The notes: generated by a model not told the origin, from the letters alone. Positions 21,512 through 37,366 are shown, counted from the first letter of the stretch. The stretch: DNA of 64,000 nt from Palaemon carinicauda (GCF_036898095.1 NC_090730.1:27962780-28026779); one strand, 5' to 3'. Numbers and translations are program-made.

Positions 21512-24078
21512 CAGTAATGCCTCACAACACAAAATTAATGGTTCTGTAAGGGTTTTCGTAAAGGGCTTTTTTCGTGTTGCAAGTCGCCTTTTACATGTAA
21601 ATAGCCTAATTCGTTCCAGACTCTAGAAAAACACCACATTAAATTATTATAAAAAGGATATGCACCACTAAACACTACTAAATGTATGAAAAGTACTGTA
21701 TTTTGATCATTTAATAATGAATTAACTTTGATAATCTGTAAAAGTGTTTAATTAGAGGAAACAGTAAAAATACAGTAACAAAAATGTGGAACCTTACTTT
21801 TGGAGTGAGGCGATGTACGAGGATGAAAACGGCGGAAAACGTAAACACTTGACTTTACAAAACAGATTTATAAATGACAGAAAACATTAACACTTAATTT
21901 TAGGAAACATTTACAAATGGCAGGAAATATTAACACAACTTTACGATAAACTGAAGAAATTTTTTTTTTCCTTTTTCTATATTTTTTTTTCTTTTTACTA
22001 TGTTTTGTATTTTCTTAATCTGATTTCACTACGTATTTTCTTCATCACTGCCACTTTTCTTTCGTTTCTTAGCTGACGCTTGGTCTGCTTCTACTGAAGT
22101 CTTCTTTCTTAAATGATCGTCCAAAGGAGCTTGTTTCTGCTAGCTTCTAAAAATTTTCCTGAAATGACTTGGGCAAACTTCATTACGTTAATCAAGCGCA
22201 CGACCTGTGAGAATTATTTCTGGGCGTCTCTTTTCTATGAGAGCCACCATTTTAAAGTAGTCATCTAGCCCCTCCTTAATTTCTGCCGTTGTCAGTGGGT
22301 CATTCCCCACCCCGCCGCTGTACACTTCCTGAACGATGTTCACTTGCATGGCCTCCAACTCCTTCATGTCATCGGTCATAAGTTCCTCTTGGTGCTCCTC
22401 GATTAGCTCGTCAATGTCAGCCTTATCAACTTCCAGACCCATGGACTTCCCAAGTGTATCAATCTCGGCATCCAGATTGAGCAACAGGTTCGGGATCGTC
22501 AACATTTTCGGAATCGTCTTCAGCTTGGTCTGCGTGGAAGGCCTCGAAATCTCTTGCAGAGACAGTATCAGGCCACAGCTTCTTTCAAGCATAGTTCAAG
22601 GTGTGCCTCGAAACCTCCTGCCAAGCTTGATCGATGATTTTGAGGCATATGATATCAATATGCTCCTTCCAAAATTGACAAAGGGTGAGGTTTGTGCTCT
22701 CAATGATTTCGAAACATCTATTGAATAGATATTTCGTATAAAGCTTCTTAAGTTTGAAATAACTTGCTGGTCCATGGACTGGAGGAGAGGGGTGGTGTTT
22801 GGTGGAAGGTAGAGAATCTTGATGATGAAGGTATATTCTGCTACAATATCTACATTGAGGACTGGAGGGTGAGCAGGGACATTCTCCAGCAACAGCAGGC
22901 ATTTCATATGGAGGCGCTTCTCTTCCAAATACTTTTTCACAGTCGGGCCAAAACAAATATTTATCCACTCTATGAACAATTGTCTTGTTACCCAGGCTTT
23001 TCCATTAGCCGTCCACAACACATTTAGATTTTCCTTAGTGACTTTGTGGGTCTTGAAGGCTTGAGGAGTATCGGAGTGATACTCCAGCAGGGGTTTTACC
23101 TTGCAGTCTTCACTGTCCTTCATAAGCTTATCCCCAGGTAGCCTCTATTCTTCTACCGTGATGTACGTTCAACAAGGGATTTTCTTAGAAAAAAAATGCC
23201 CAGTCTCGTCGCAGTTGAAGACATGCTGGCGATTGTAGCCTTCCCGGACAATCAACTCGTAGAACGTCTTAACAAAGGCTTCAGCCTGAGCAAGCACGAG
23301 ATCACCAAAAATGGCGCTGGCTTTCTAGCAGATTATCGCTTCGGTGATAGTGTCTCCAGCCATTTCTTTGTCCTTTATCCAGGCAAGCAGCAGTCTCTCC
23401 ATCTCATCGTGGACGTGGCTCTTGCTGGAGAAAACAGTCGCACCCTTAGAAGGTGTTGCTACTTTGATAGCTTCCTTCTGCTTCAGGATTATTCCTATTG
23501 TAGACGGATTTCGGCCATATTCTTTAGCAAGCACACTTGACCACATGCCAGCCTCATATTTCTTGATTATTTCCATCTTCATCTCCATGGAAAGCATCAT
23601 CCTCTTCTTTCCCTTGACATTAGCAACTTTCTTGGGACCCATGGCTAATGACGTAATGTAATATCACCCACGATAACAGTACATACTGTAAAATTGTCGC
23701 GAAAAGAAAATCACAAGCAATAAGTCAATGCGTAGGATACTGCTGCCGGAACAGAAAGACATAGGAACGCCAATGTGTAGATGCATGATGGGATACAGTA
23801 CAGTATATTACCGACCAATAGGAGAGCAGGATCTCATGGTAGTAACTAGCATCCGAGTAGGGAGATAACCAATGGGAATGCAGGAGGATGGTAGCGAGTT
23901 TATGGGCTGGCGGCACGCGTATTTTAAAATCAGTCTCCGATATGGTTGAGCTCTCGCTCCGTCCCTCCTTTCGTTGTCCGAAACATTTTTCGTAATCTGT
24001 GACGTAAAATTCTTTGCATCTCCTTTCGCAAAGTTAAAATTTTGTAAGCCGATTCTTTCGTATCCAGAGGTTTGACTG
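21512..24078 (-). mobile_element. Tigger/pogo-type DNA transposon inserted in element B
   Basis: 2567 bp with short inverted ends that start CAGT and share CCTC, flanked by TA. It carries a decayed transposase on the minus strand. The interrupted recombinase frame of element B resumes immediately to its right, which fixes the ends precisely. It is a dead copy. Confidence 0.9.
22188..23642 (-). pseudogene. Tigger/pogo transposase pseudogene
   Basis: The N-terminus (23642-23325) is a CENP-B-type helix-turn-helix: MEIIKKYEAGMWSSVLAKEY, then NPSTIGIILKQKE. The frame is then broken. The DDE catalytic part continues as NCDETG (first Asp) at about 23.2 kb, then 23123-22596, where the second Asp of the usual LLLDNAPAHP is Glu (LLLLENVPAHP) and the third is in PLLQSMDQQ. 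The C-terminal tail is 22592-22188. At least two frame changes plus stops make it inactive. The family role is cut-and-paste transposition at TA. Confidence 0.9.
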
Positions 24079-24080
24079 TA
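24079..24080. repeat. TA target duplication, right (Tigger)
   Basis: Pairs with 21510-21511 on the other side of the Tigger element. Confidence 0.85.
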
Positions 24081-24378
24081 TCCTTCTCTTTGTTCCTGAG
24101 TTTGTGGCTAAAACTCAAAATCTGTCCCTACTTAGCTCTTTCATGATCGTGTCGCTCAAAGAGGTAACTGATGATCCGGATACTGTAATCTGTTATTGTA
24201 TTGTAAGAGCAGTCAGAAAATACCTGAAAAGGTCAGCCCCTCTCAGACCTAAAATTTCTAATCTATTCGTTAGAACTGGTCGCTCCAAAAAGAAAATCTC
24301 TAAGAATACTATTTCCTTTTGGGCATGGGAAACTATCACAAAACATATAAATCGTCAGAGGAAGTGCTGTCAGTGACT
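24081..24378 (+). pseudogene. Element B tyrosine recombinase, C-terminal part
   Basis: Resumes as 'LFVPEFVAKTQN', then 'VTDDPDTVICYCIVRAVRKY' and 'ISNLFVRTGRSKKKISKNTI', a typical DIRS recombinase order. The H-x-x-R/Tyr region that should follow is degraded downstream (24.38-24.55 kb), where frameshifted traces are visible. Confidence 0.85.
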
Positions 24379-24930
24379 CCCCTTTGAGCACATAACATTC
24401 GTGACCTTGCCTTAACCTTGGCATTTCACAAGAATTACTGTGGCTGAAATACTTAGTGCAGGACTGGAAGAGGTAGACCACCTTTACAGGCCAGTTTGAG
24501 ACTACCCATAGGTTCCTGGATACCTTCTCCTTGGGTCCTATTGTTGTAGTACAGAAACTAATCTAATACTCGCTCTTATATGACATTTAAACTTTTGTCA
24601 CGGCATCAGTTATTCTCTGCATTGTAAGGGTAAGTAAAGTGGACCAAGTTGGAGCTTACTTACCTTCTCCAAACAGTGGACCACACCCAAATGCAGTTTA
24701 TGTTCTATTATATTGTCGTAATTCTTTGATACCTATTTATGGTGATGCTTCATTTCTATTTAGGTCATGACTTCGAGGGAACTATCACTTCGGCCCTGCC
24801 TCTTCATGAGCCGGTTGAACTGCCTAAATTTGTTCATCTTGATGGATACCTCGTCTCACCTAAAGAAGACTCTCCATATAAATGACTCGGAAGTTGGTAT
24901 CCAAGAAGGAATAAACTACAAATTTTTATA
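24379..24930 (+). other. Element B 3' end with decayed recombinase tail and terminus
   Basis: Traces of the recombinase C-terminus run to about 24.56 kb. The inverted terminus lies at 24874-24916. Similar words, such as the CTGAGTCATTTATG stretch just after 24955, suggest the element or its internal complementary region may extend to about 25.2 kb. Confidence 0.55.
24874..24916 (+). repeat. Right inverted terminus of element B
   Basis: Reverse-complement partner of 7829-7871. It now lies 17 kb away because of the two internal insertions. Confidence 0.7.
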
Positions 24931-26064
24931 CTATTAATATTACCTTGCTATACAAACCTGAGTCATTTATGCAAAAGTTCCACCTCATCCACACCAAAAC
25001 TCGCGACCAGGATAGAGTGAATCGGTGAAGCTTACCTCCTAGCAGCAGTAACTCTGCTGATAAGTGGTACCAATCAGGATTAACAGAGACCCTCTATTAA
25101 GCTATTAATCCTGGTACCAATACGGTAACTCTTCGTTTTGGTCGTAGAAAAAGACATGGGATAAAACCATATATATGGCTGATTTGTAGAGCTAGGAAAA
25201 ATACAAATTGTATTAAAAATTTGTTGTATTTTAGTTGTAAAAGATATACACTAAAGTAATATTAAAGGCAACTGTCTACTGTGTAAACTAAACTTAACCA
25301 TGTTATATAGATGCTCTCTTAATACAAATCCACATACAGTATATGTTGATACTCGGTCGTAATAAATAAAGTGTTTAGAGACCAACAGGTACTTTTATCC
25401 ATGGAACGAAGTTATGTTAAAAATTCTTATAGACAATTCTTTCCTTAGGCTGTACTGTACGTTACCATAATACATGAACCTGAAGGATTGTGTAGATCCA
25501 GTGAAAAAAAAATATATATGTGAAAGACGTTACAGTAAACACATAAATAAGAATATAAAATTCAAACTATCGTTTGGTGCGGTAAAATCATCACCTTCGA
25601 AACTAAGCAGTAAGAAATAAATATAGGAATGATATGCCAGTATCCAATTAAATGATATGGTCCTGGGCAAAGTAGCAAATTTTAAATATGCATAATCTTG
25701 GAGCTTGAGAGACCTCATTTTCACGACTAACATTAAATAGAATTTCTTATTACTAATCAGAAGAAATGCATTTAAGGAACTCTACAACAAATTTTTGATA
25801 GTCTGTTCAGACTAAAAAAAAAAGTCTGTCCTAACCATGAAGAAAGTGATTAACCAACTTTTGTAGAGAGGATAGATCATAGAAAATGGGGAAACAGCAA
25901 AGAACTACAATTTTTCATGACAGAGAAAGAAGAATTTTAGGAACAAGCTACAGTATATGGAATCAATAATTTACTTTTGTAAGTGTGTATTTAAAAGATA
26001 AAAGGGAAATTGATGTTAGAAAGGCAAATTTTTCTGCAGTACTAATCTTTTTTTTTTTCTATAC
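24931..26064. other. AT-rich DNA, possible element B end sequence then nothing recognised
   Basis: 24.95-25.2 kb may still belong to element B's terminal region. From about 25.2 kb on, no coding, RNA or repeat feature was recognised. Confidence 0.45.
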
Positions 26065-26464
26065 TGAGAGGAAGAAAATTCTTCTTCACTCGAAGGGTTA
26101 CTGCACTGTAATTGTGCAGTGGCCACTTTCGTCTTAGTAAGGGTAAAAGAGACTCTTAGCTCATCTAGGAGAAGGACACTTCAGAATCAAACCATTGTTC
26201 TCTAGTCTTGTTTACTGCCATAGCCTCTGTACCATTTTCTTCCACTATCTTGGGTTAGAGTTCTCTTCCTTGAGGGCACACTCGAGCACACTATTCTATT
26301 TCATTTCTCTGCCTCTTGTTTTGTTATAGTTTATATAGGAGATATTTATTTTAATGATACTCTTCTTAAACTATTTTATTATCATTTCCTCACTGGGCTA
26401 TTTTCCCTGTTGGAGACCCTGGGCTTATAGTATCCTATTTTTCCAACTAGGGTTGTAGCTTAGC

Positions 26465-26534
<70 letters not shown>
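26065..26534 (+). repeat. LINE 3' tail or SINE-like repeat ending in (TAA)n
   Basis: Noncoding repeat that ends CCAACTAGGGTTGTAGCTTA, followed by an uninterrupted (TAA)n at about 26466-26534. The same ending occurs at 4.86 kb and, diverged, at 43.0 kb. The body (26.07-26.46 kb) resembles a dispersed decapod repeat that I recall; the left end is approximate. Confidence 0.7.
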
Positions 26535-26536
<2 letters not shown>

Positions 26537-28204
26537 AGAGGTTTTAACTTTTTTTATATGAAGCATTCTGCCATAACACCAGGTAAACTCAACATTAACA
26601 AAATTCTTGAATTAAATTTTAATTTTGGTATTATGATTTGGTATGCAGATGTTTTATATTTACACAAATTATCTTTGTTAATTGACTGCAACGTGTAAAG
26701 AAGTTTTATTTTAAGAACTCTTAATTTCATGTCTACGAATTAGTTGCTCTGTAAAACAGGGATTAATTTTGCTCGACGCCTTAGATGTATGTAATAAAGG
26801 CATTTACCCTGATGGTTTGGGCAGTATAGTGCTAAACATAAATAAAGTTAGCTTTTCATTGCCCCTTTAGGATGAAGTCAGTCTCCAGTCAGGCGTTCTG
26901 TCAAAGTTTATGTTTTGAAGCATTTTGTCATGCTGAGACAACAATAATGTGTGTTGGCATTTGATTTCGTCCCATAAATTCAAAATAAATTCTCCATCAT
27001 GCAGTACAAGTGCATTATTGCATTGCAGTTTTGAGTTATAATATTTTACTTGTAGACTTTTTTTCATTCTATTATTATTTTTTATTCACTTTTAGCATGT
27101 TATGTTTTACCAAAGCACGTGTTGAAATGTCTCTATGTCTAAAAAGTCGACATTTATGTCATATATAGGTTCAAGTGGAAAATACTATGGTCTAGTTCTG
27201 GATGGAAATTATCATTTTAATTCAAAATTGATAATATAATTGCTAATTTACCATCTTTGACTCCTTTGAATATGAATCTAATTAATATAACAATATCAGC
27301 GCTCTGTGATACCTCATGATGGTTATGAAAATAAGTAGGCTAATTTAGATGTTTATGTTTTGTTAAGTAAGATCGAAAATGTATTGGGAGGTTGAAATCG
27401 TCATAACACTTTAGGAATGTAACACTAATTCACAAATATAAACAACTTGTAGACTATATGCAATTTAATGTACAGGTGTAACTGTATGATAAAAGATATA
27501 TTCTATTGACTGTAATTGTTGATAAATTATAGGCTACTGATATTTTCTCCATCCACATGTTCATATCTGCAGTAAAAGCTGTGATAATTATTGCACACGA
27601 AGGAATGATCAAATTGATGAGGATTTATATGTTAATGTGGTTTACTTTAAATATTCGTTTATTTTTCTTAAAATTAAAGTTTGAATTCACACACGTAATT
27701 AAAAAAAAGTTCTTACTGGTATTTGAAAGTTTGCATTAAATTCTTTTGGCTTTTTCTCCTGTCGTGTTATACTTTATATATCCTAAGATTTTATGGTGCA
27801 CATTGAAGAAAAATAGCTGTTAAAGAAGCAAAGAGAATATATACCTGTTAACTGTTATTTGTGTTTCCATAGCCTTTTTTTCCCATCTGTTTTTAAAGGA
27901 CTAGGGAGTTATATTCTTCTGTGGAAGCAAGCAAGGCCGTAGGAGTTGGGGGCTGGGGGGCTATAGCCCCCACTTTTTGCCGAAAATTTACTTTCCTATA
28001 TTCTACTTCAGAGAAGATTAAAAGATGATAGAATGCATAAATATAGTAACTCAGAAAAGATTCAAAGATATTGAATTGAATAATTTCAGTAACTCATTCT
28101 TCACAAGAATTGTCATTCAAAAGTAATCTCGAATAAAAGATATTTTTTTTGTTAACAGGCATTTCCATGTTAGAGTAAGTAATTATTCTAATTATATGTA
28201 TAAC
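26535..28204. other. AT-rich intergenic DNA, nothing recognised
   Basis: No coding region or repeat family was identified. A small hairpin-like GGGGGCTATAGCCCCC word lies near 27955; it may belong to a transposon end, but no partner was found. Confidence 0.5.
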
Positions 28205-28572
28205 AATGAAACAATATCCAATAGATTTTGTAGATTTGAGAACAAAACCCTCAGAAGAATATTGGGAGTTAATGGGAGGACAGGATTAGAAATGAAACTA
28301 CAAGAGAGATTATTCGAGTGCCATGTGTAGATGAGAGCATGGTGAGGGCTGGGTGGAGATGGTCAGGGCATACTCTTCGCACTCCCCAAGAAATATTAGT
28401 TTGCCAGACTTTCAACTGGGCTCCACAAGGCACTAGAAGAGTTGGAAAACCCAGGCCTACATGGGTGAGGACTATCAAGCATGAAGTGGGAGATGAATGG
28501 AGAAGTATTTCGCAAGAGACGACTGGCGAAATCTAACCGTGGCCTTTCGTGTCAGTAGTCGTAGGAGGAGAT

Positions 28573-28576
<4 letters not shown>
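28205..28576 (+). pseudogene. RTE-type LINE 3' end (C-terminus), decayed
   Basis: Shifting + frames encode the RTE C-terminal pattern ENKTLRRILGV, then a VRAGWRWSGHTLRTP stretch and GTRRVGKPRPTWVRT. It matches the copy at 35415-35806 along its length. It ends in GGAGGAGATGAT and passes directly into (TA)n. The protein part would be the C-terminal domain after RT. It is 5'-truncated and frameshifted. Confidence 0.85.
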
Positions 28577-29500
<924 letters not shown>

Positions 29501-29509
29501 TCTATAGCT

Positions 29510-30245
29510 ACAGTTTGGAAATCTTTATCATTGCACTAATTCACAAAAAGAGAGACACAAAAAACCTGAAAAATTACCTCCCAATAAGTGTACTTTCCTT
29601 AATTTTTAAAATATTTACAAAGATCATATCAGGCAGAATAGAAAGACAGCTAGACTTTTATCAACCAAGAGAGCAGGCAGGCTTAAGATATGGGTATTCA
29701 ACAACTGACCATATCCATGTAATAACCAGCTAATGGAAAAATCAACCGAGTATGACAAACCACTATGTATGTCATTTATAAACTACGGGAAAGCATTTTA
29801 TTCTGTCAAAACATTAGCAGTAATAAAAATCTTTCAAAAACAAGGAATAGAAAAATCTTATGTTATAACACTTGAAGATATCTATACAAAAGTACAGCAA
29901 TCCTAAAGCTACATGAAAAGAGTGAGAAAATTCTGATTGAGAAAGGAGTTAGACAAGCAGGCCCCATCTCTCCTAACTTATTCACAGCGTGTCAAGAAGA
30001 AGTTTTTAAGAATTTAGATTGAGAAAATGTAGGAATTAATATTAATATCATTATCAATCGGAAATACCTTAATAACTTAGTATTTCCAGATTAAATAGCG
30101 GTGTTTAGTAAATCATGAGAGAAATTACAAAAGATGATTGAAGATTTAAATAGAGAAAGCAGAAATATAGGACAGAAAAGGAATGTGTAAAATTAAGGTA
30201 ATGTTCAATGCAAATGCAGAGACAACAAATAAGAGTTATGGACGA
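29510..30245 (+). pseudogene. RTE-type LINE reverse-transcriptase fragment
   Basis: The open part (to 29733) reads IHKKRDTKNLKNYLPISVLS, then QPREQAGLRYGYSTTDHIHV, an RTE RT signature. Further pieces continue in other frames: 'EKGVRQAGPISPNLFTACQE' and, near 30.1 kb, the position of the FADD box, where stops and changes have destroyed the catalytic pair. It is truncated at both ends and dead. Confidence 0.88.
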
Positions 30246-30440
30246 CTGAATTCAATTGAATGCTATCTTAGTTTTGCTCATATTCATTTTCAGTCCTACA
30301 TTTCTCCTTGTATACTCAAATTTTCTACCATCTTTTGTAATTCCTTCCATGATTCACTAAATAGAACGAAGTCATCTACAATTATCAAGTTGTTAAAATA
30401 TTTCCCATTAATGTTAATTCCTACATTTACTTTTTTAAAC
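30246..30440 (-). pseudogene. Inverted second RTE RT fragment
   Basis: Read on the minus strand this matches the same RT region as about 30015-30230 (GININ, a KYFNNL stretch, then a DDFVLFSESWKELQKM stretch). The two therefore lie tail to tail and could fold into an imperfect hairpin. In this copy the Asp-Asp pair of the catalytic box is still readable, but the fragment is short. Confidence 0.7.
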
Positions 30441-32308
30441 TAGCCCCGATCCGAAAAAACGATCCTACGACCCTGGTAGGAGGAGTCCAGGACCGAAGTC
30501 CAAGGACCAACTGTAGTGTAGCGTAAGGTAGCGCTGGTAGGTCGGCAGGTCAGCTGGCAGGACTTCCAGAAACTGGGATGAGCCCTTTGGGAGGGCAAAC
30601 AATCCATTGCCTACATGCAACAAAGCACACTTTTTAGAGGATTGATATCTGGGCTTATGATTAGCTCACAATGTATTTGCTGCAGACATGAATATATTTG
30701 GTTAGATTTAGGGTTTTTAATTATATGGCCGAGTAATCACCATAAATTAGAGCCTAAAAATTAGAAGAAAAATAGTAGGCCTATTATTGGAATCATGAAT
30801 TTTTTATGCATGTATTAAAAAAATACCGCGAAAGTATGTTTTAGTAATCACACATTTCATCAAATTTAAATAAAATCAGAGTGTTTCTACTTCTTGTCAA
30901 AAGATGGCAGCACACGCCCCTTGTTTCATTCATGTGGATGATCCTATCCATTTAGAAAAGGATGATAGATTGATACTTATGTAGAAGCATGTGTGGCAGG
31001 TATAGATTATATTGTGCTCCAATTAAGTAGGCTATTTTAAAACCAAAATGGCGTCATGGAAGGTTCCAAAATGCAAGGATTAAAGAGCTCTACACATTGT
31101 TTATTTTTATCGTCAATAGGTGGCCTTAGTAGTGGAGTACCAAGTTGCTACTTATCCCCATCATCCATTAATTATAGATTTTATGACTTCATTTCTGTTG
31201 CTATTTGGGCACAAAATCACTATAAACAGACGCACAGCGTACGCGAACTTGATGTTCCTTTCTGTCTAGCCACAGCTTAATTCTTAGGAAATTACAAATT
31301 TCACAATAAATGTCAAAAATATTTCCGCAGCAAACAATCGTCAGTTCAATTACATTTGGGGGTTGCGGGGCGGGGCCGCCATAGAATGCCACATGTACTG
31401 AAATTGGTGGGACAATCAAGTATTTACGCAGATATTTCATCTAATTTTCAATTAACATTTTATAATGCCAAAAGATAATTAATATATTTCATGGTATTAC
31501 ATGTATTATTAGTGGAAACTACGTGGAATGATAATATTCTTACATTCCGAAAGGCATAATTACGCAGACTCCTCCCAGCTCCCTCCCATATATCGTAATG
31601 AATTTTACTTTTCCGCCAATAGATGGCATCAGAAGTACCTTGTCCTAACTAATATAGGCAATTACTTGAAGACCAAGTGAGTAAAAAAAAAGTGAGGTAG
31701 GAAGGTACAGGCTAGAGAATTGGTAGTTGGTAAATTGTCCATAGATCGTTTCCTTATTATAAATGAATAATTTTATCAGGAAATGGTGTGAATTTTTCAT
31801 ATGCAATAAGAAGCAACCTGAGTTTACTAATAAAAAGTGTTTAGTATTTCGATTCTTCATCAGAACACATGGATGGTAGGTCATATCCCCGTACAAGTGA
31901 CCAAGGTAACAATCTTCAGCATATTTAAGGTTGGTGGGACGAGTTTGGAACAGCGCTGCCAGATGAATTTCATTGAATGGATATCATATTTCATTACAGA
32001 TCTAAATAATTTAAGGAGTAATAGTTATGTGCAAAATGTGCATGGCTATGGTGTAACTTGATATTCTTATAATCAGCGTAATCAACAAAAAAATCAAATA
32101 ATGAAAAAAAGAAAATGATCACATTGATCTGTCTTCGCCAACGCCTGACTGTGTTACGCCATCCACCTGTGAATTTGTATTTGTTAATAATGGCGTTCCA
32201 GAGAGTAAATCAGTTATAAAATAAATCTTATCACCATTTCCTTAGTAACTGTATGTATGTTAGTAAAGCTGTTTCTTGATTCAATATTGGTTAAAAGAAT
32301 CCATTAAG
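30441..32308. other. Intergenic DNA, nothing firmly recognised
   Basis: Contains a word TACGACCCTGG near 30470 that recurs near 34260 beside a similar 'CCGAAAAAA' context, hinting at a dispersed repeat. No coding region or RNA gene was recognised. Confidence 0.45.
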
Positions 32309-32569
<261 letters not shown>

Positions 32570-32639
32570 GCATTCTCTTACCATTAACAACTTCTCAAGT
32601 CAATGAGTGACCAATCACGAATATATATAAAAACTGATT

Positions 32640-33458
<819 letters not shown>

Positions 33459-33527
<69 letters not shown>

Positions 33528-33553
33528 CACAAATATATGTATATGTATGTATA

Positions 33554-33589
<36 letters not shown>

Positions 33590-33594
33590 TGTAT
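33459..33594. repeat. (TA)n followed by (GTAT)n
   Basis: (TA)n to about 33524, a short transition, then eight or so GTAT units to 33594. Confidence 0.95.
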
Positions 33595-33599
33595 CACTA

Positions 33600-34195
33600 A
33601 CACTCGTGATTTTAATCAACCACTGATCACATTGGGATTTAATATCGAATTCTACTTTTAGGAATGTATACACACTGGAAATTCATTTATGATAAATGCT
33701 TTTGTCTTGACAAGGATTTGAATCTATGCTCTGAGCCTAAACAATGCTTGCATGAACGACTTTACAAATCGAGATATCAAGGGAGATATAAGTTAATTTC
33801 AAGTATATACCTGTAGAATTCCGGAATCTGTTTTTAGACTTGAAATTAACCCATCGCCACGATGATAGCAGGTCAGTGAATTTGCAACACGTGGTTATTT
33901 ATGATGAATACGTATCCGTAACTTTCGGGACTTTAATCAATGTAAATATCAACCACAATGGCATTTGATATATGATTTTACCTTTAGGAATGTATGTCCA
34001 GTGGGAATTCATTTAAGATAGGTGTATCTGGCTAGGCAAGGATTCGAACTTATGCCCTGACCCGAAACAATGTCTGCAAGGACGATTTTACCAATCGAGC
34101 AATCGAGAGAGATATAAGCTCATTTAAAGTTCACTGTACGTACATATACCTGTCGAATTCAGGAATCTACTCTTAGACTTGAAATCAACCCATCA
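33600..34195 (-). repeat. Tandemly duplicated tRNA-like SINE-type segment
   Basis: Two diverged copies of a segment of roughly 325-335 bp (about 33605-33850 and 33928-34195) share TTTAGGAATGTAT, ATTCATTTA, AAGGATT(C/T)GAA and the closing ACTTGAAAT(T/C)AACCC. On the minus strand the second copy reads AGTTCGAATCCTTGC after a GATTGGTAAAATCG stretch, like the B box and D arm of a tRNA-derived promoter. It is called SINE-like rather than a tRNA gene because no full cloverleaf is seen. Confidence 0.55.
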
Positions 34196-35414
34196 GACTC
34201 TCCACCGTCAGAGCCTTTTTGAACTTTAGCCACCCCCCCCCACCCGAAAAAAACACTCTTACGACCCTGGCAAGCACTATTTCATCAGATAAGCTATATT
34301 TATCTTTTGCTTTGTTGTATTGACAGTTTCATTTGCTTATGAATTGAAAGGATATGTGACGGAATTAGGAATGAATGAACTTCAAATGTTGTCAGTGGAA
34401 CTTCAAGTAGAAAGAAAAACCTTTTTTTTTTTAAACTTTTGGTTAGCTTTAGTAATTTTCTATGTTGAAAATATGAAATGTTTTTGTAGTGGTATGTGCG
34501 AGGGCTAAGAAGTTAGCAGAAGGTGACCTTTGGTAGCCTACAATGGCAGTTTTTGTAGGATTTTGTCCAGTGAAGGCAGTGACACAAGATTTGATTTGAT
34601 TTATGAATTTGAACCTCATAGCCAATTGAAATAAAAGTTCGAAGAAAAAGGGAACAGGAATGGAGATAAGGTCCTGTAGAGAGTGGGGTTCCCCTGCTGT
34701 ATTAGACCGGAAAAGCAGCCATCAAAGTAAAGTAAGTAAGGTAAAAGGTTATAAAGCAGGGAAAACTAAGAGTCGAAGGGCGGCTGCAAAGGATCTATGA
34801 CAGTAGTTTAAGGAAAATTATGCAATTATGCTATTGAACTTACATTAGGCGATGCATTCATATGCTATGGCAATTCTTCAAGAAATGACTACAGAATTAG
34901 ACAACGCGTCCGAGATCTAAAAGAAGTTAAGACAATGTAAGGAAAATAAATGATTACCATAACAACTGAAATAGAGCTTTTCTGTTTATATTTATAGTTT
35001 ATTTAACAATTTCGTACCGTAAATAACCTCAAATATAACTTCTCAGTTCATGGTAAAAAGATATGCCTCTAAAAAGGGACATACCTTAAGACAGCATGTA
35101 GTTAAATTCTAGCTTAAGTATGCCTTATTTATAAACAATCAAGGAAAATTACGCTGTTTTTTGACAAATAAGATCATATTAAACCAGTTTTTACTTTCAT
35201 TGTTGGCAGAGTACAAACAACCAGGCAAGTTTGATATTTCGGAAAAATCAGATATGCATATCAAGGGTAATGGAATCCTTTTGTTATAAGAAAGAATGAT
35301 TAAAGCCATAACGATGTATGACGAAAATTGCACCTTAGAGGACAAGTCTATCATAATATGCTATAATGTAGATAAAAGGTCTGAAGTGGTAGTGACCAGG
35401 GGCTTTATTTATAT
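34196..35414. other. Intergenic DNA, nothing recognised
   Basis: AT-rich sequence; C-run at 34230-34241. No coding region or RNA gene was recognised. Confidence 0.5.
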
Positions 35415-35806
35415 ATATGAAACAATCTCCAATAAATTTAGAAGATCTGAGAATAAAGCCCTCAGAAGGATATTGGGAGTTAAATGGCAGGACAGGATTA
35501 GAAATGAAACCATAAGAGAGATTACTCGAGTACCATATGTGGATGGGATCATGATGAGGGGTAGATGGAGGTAGTTTGGGCATGCTCTTCGCACTCCCCA
35601 AGAGAGATTAGTTCACCAAACGTTTAACTGGGCTCCACAAGGCACTAGAAGAATTAGAAGACCCAGGCCTACATGGCTTATGACTATAAAGCGCGAAGTA
35701 GGAGATGATGAATGAAGAAGTATTGAATTGAAAGCTCAAGACAGACACGACTGGCGAAATCTAACCGAGGCCTTTGCGTCAATAGGCGTTGGAGGAGATG
35801 ATGATG
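35415..35806 (+). pseudogene. RTE-type LINE 3' end (C-terminus), second copy
   Basis: Reads better than the copy at 28.2 kb: RSENKALRRILGVKWQDRIR, TRVPYVDGIMMRGRW, then (after a stop at 35573) WFGHALRTPQERLV and a RRPRPTW stretch. It ends DDD just before (TA)n. It is 5'-truncated, with one nonsense codon and a frameshift. Confidence 0.88.

Positions 35807-37364
<1,558 letters not shown>

Positions 37365-37366
<2 letters not shown>

Larger units (their letters stand above)
7800..24930 (+). mobile_element. Element B: old DIRS-type YR retroelement, interrupted by element A and a Tigger
   Basis: A plus-strand retroelement read in pieces: gag remnants (about 8.0-9.46 and 18.24-19.02 kb), RT-RNase H remnants (19.26-20.62 kb) and a tyrosine recombinase (20.94-21.51 kb continuing at 24.08-24.38 kb). 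Diverged 43-bp inverted termini lie at 7829-7871 and 24874-24916. Subtracting element A (9462-18243) and the Tigger with its TA (21512-24080) leaves about 5.8 kb, a normal DIRS size. Many stops and frameshifts show it is dead. The outer ends are approximate, because DIRS elements leave no target duplication. Confidence 0.8.
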
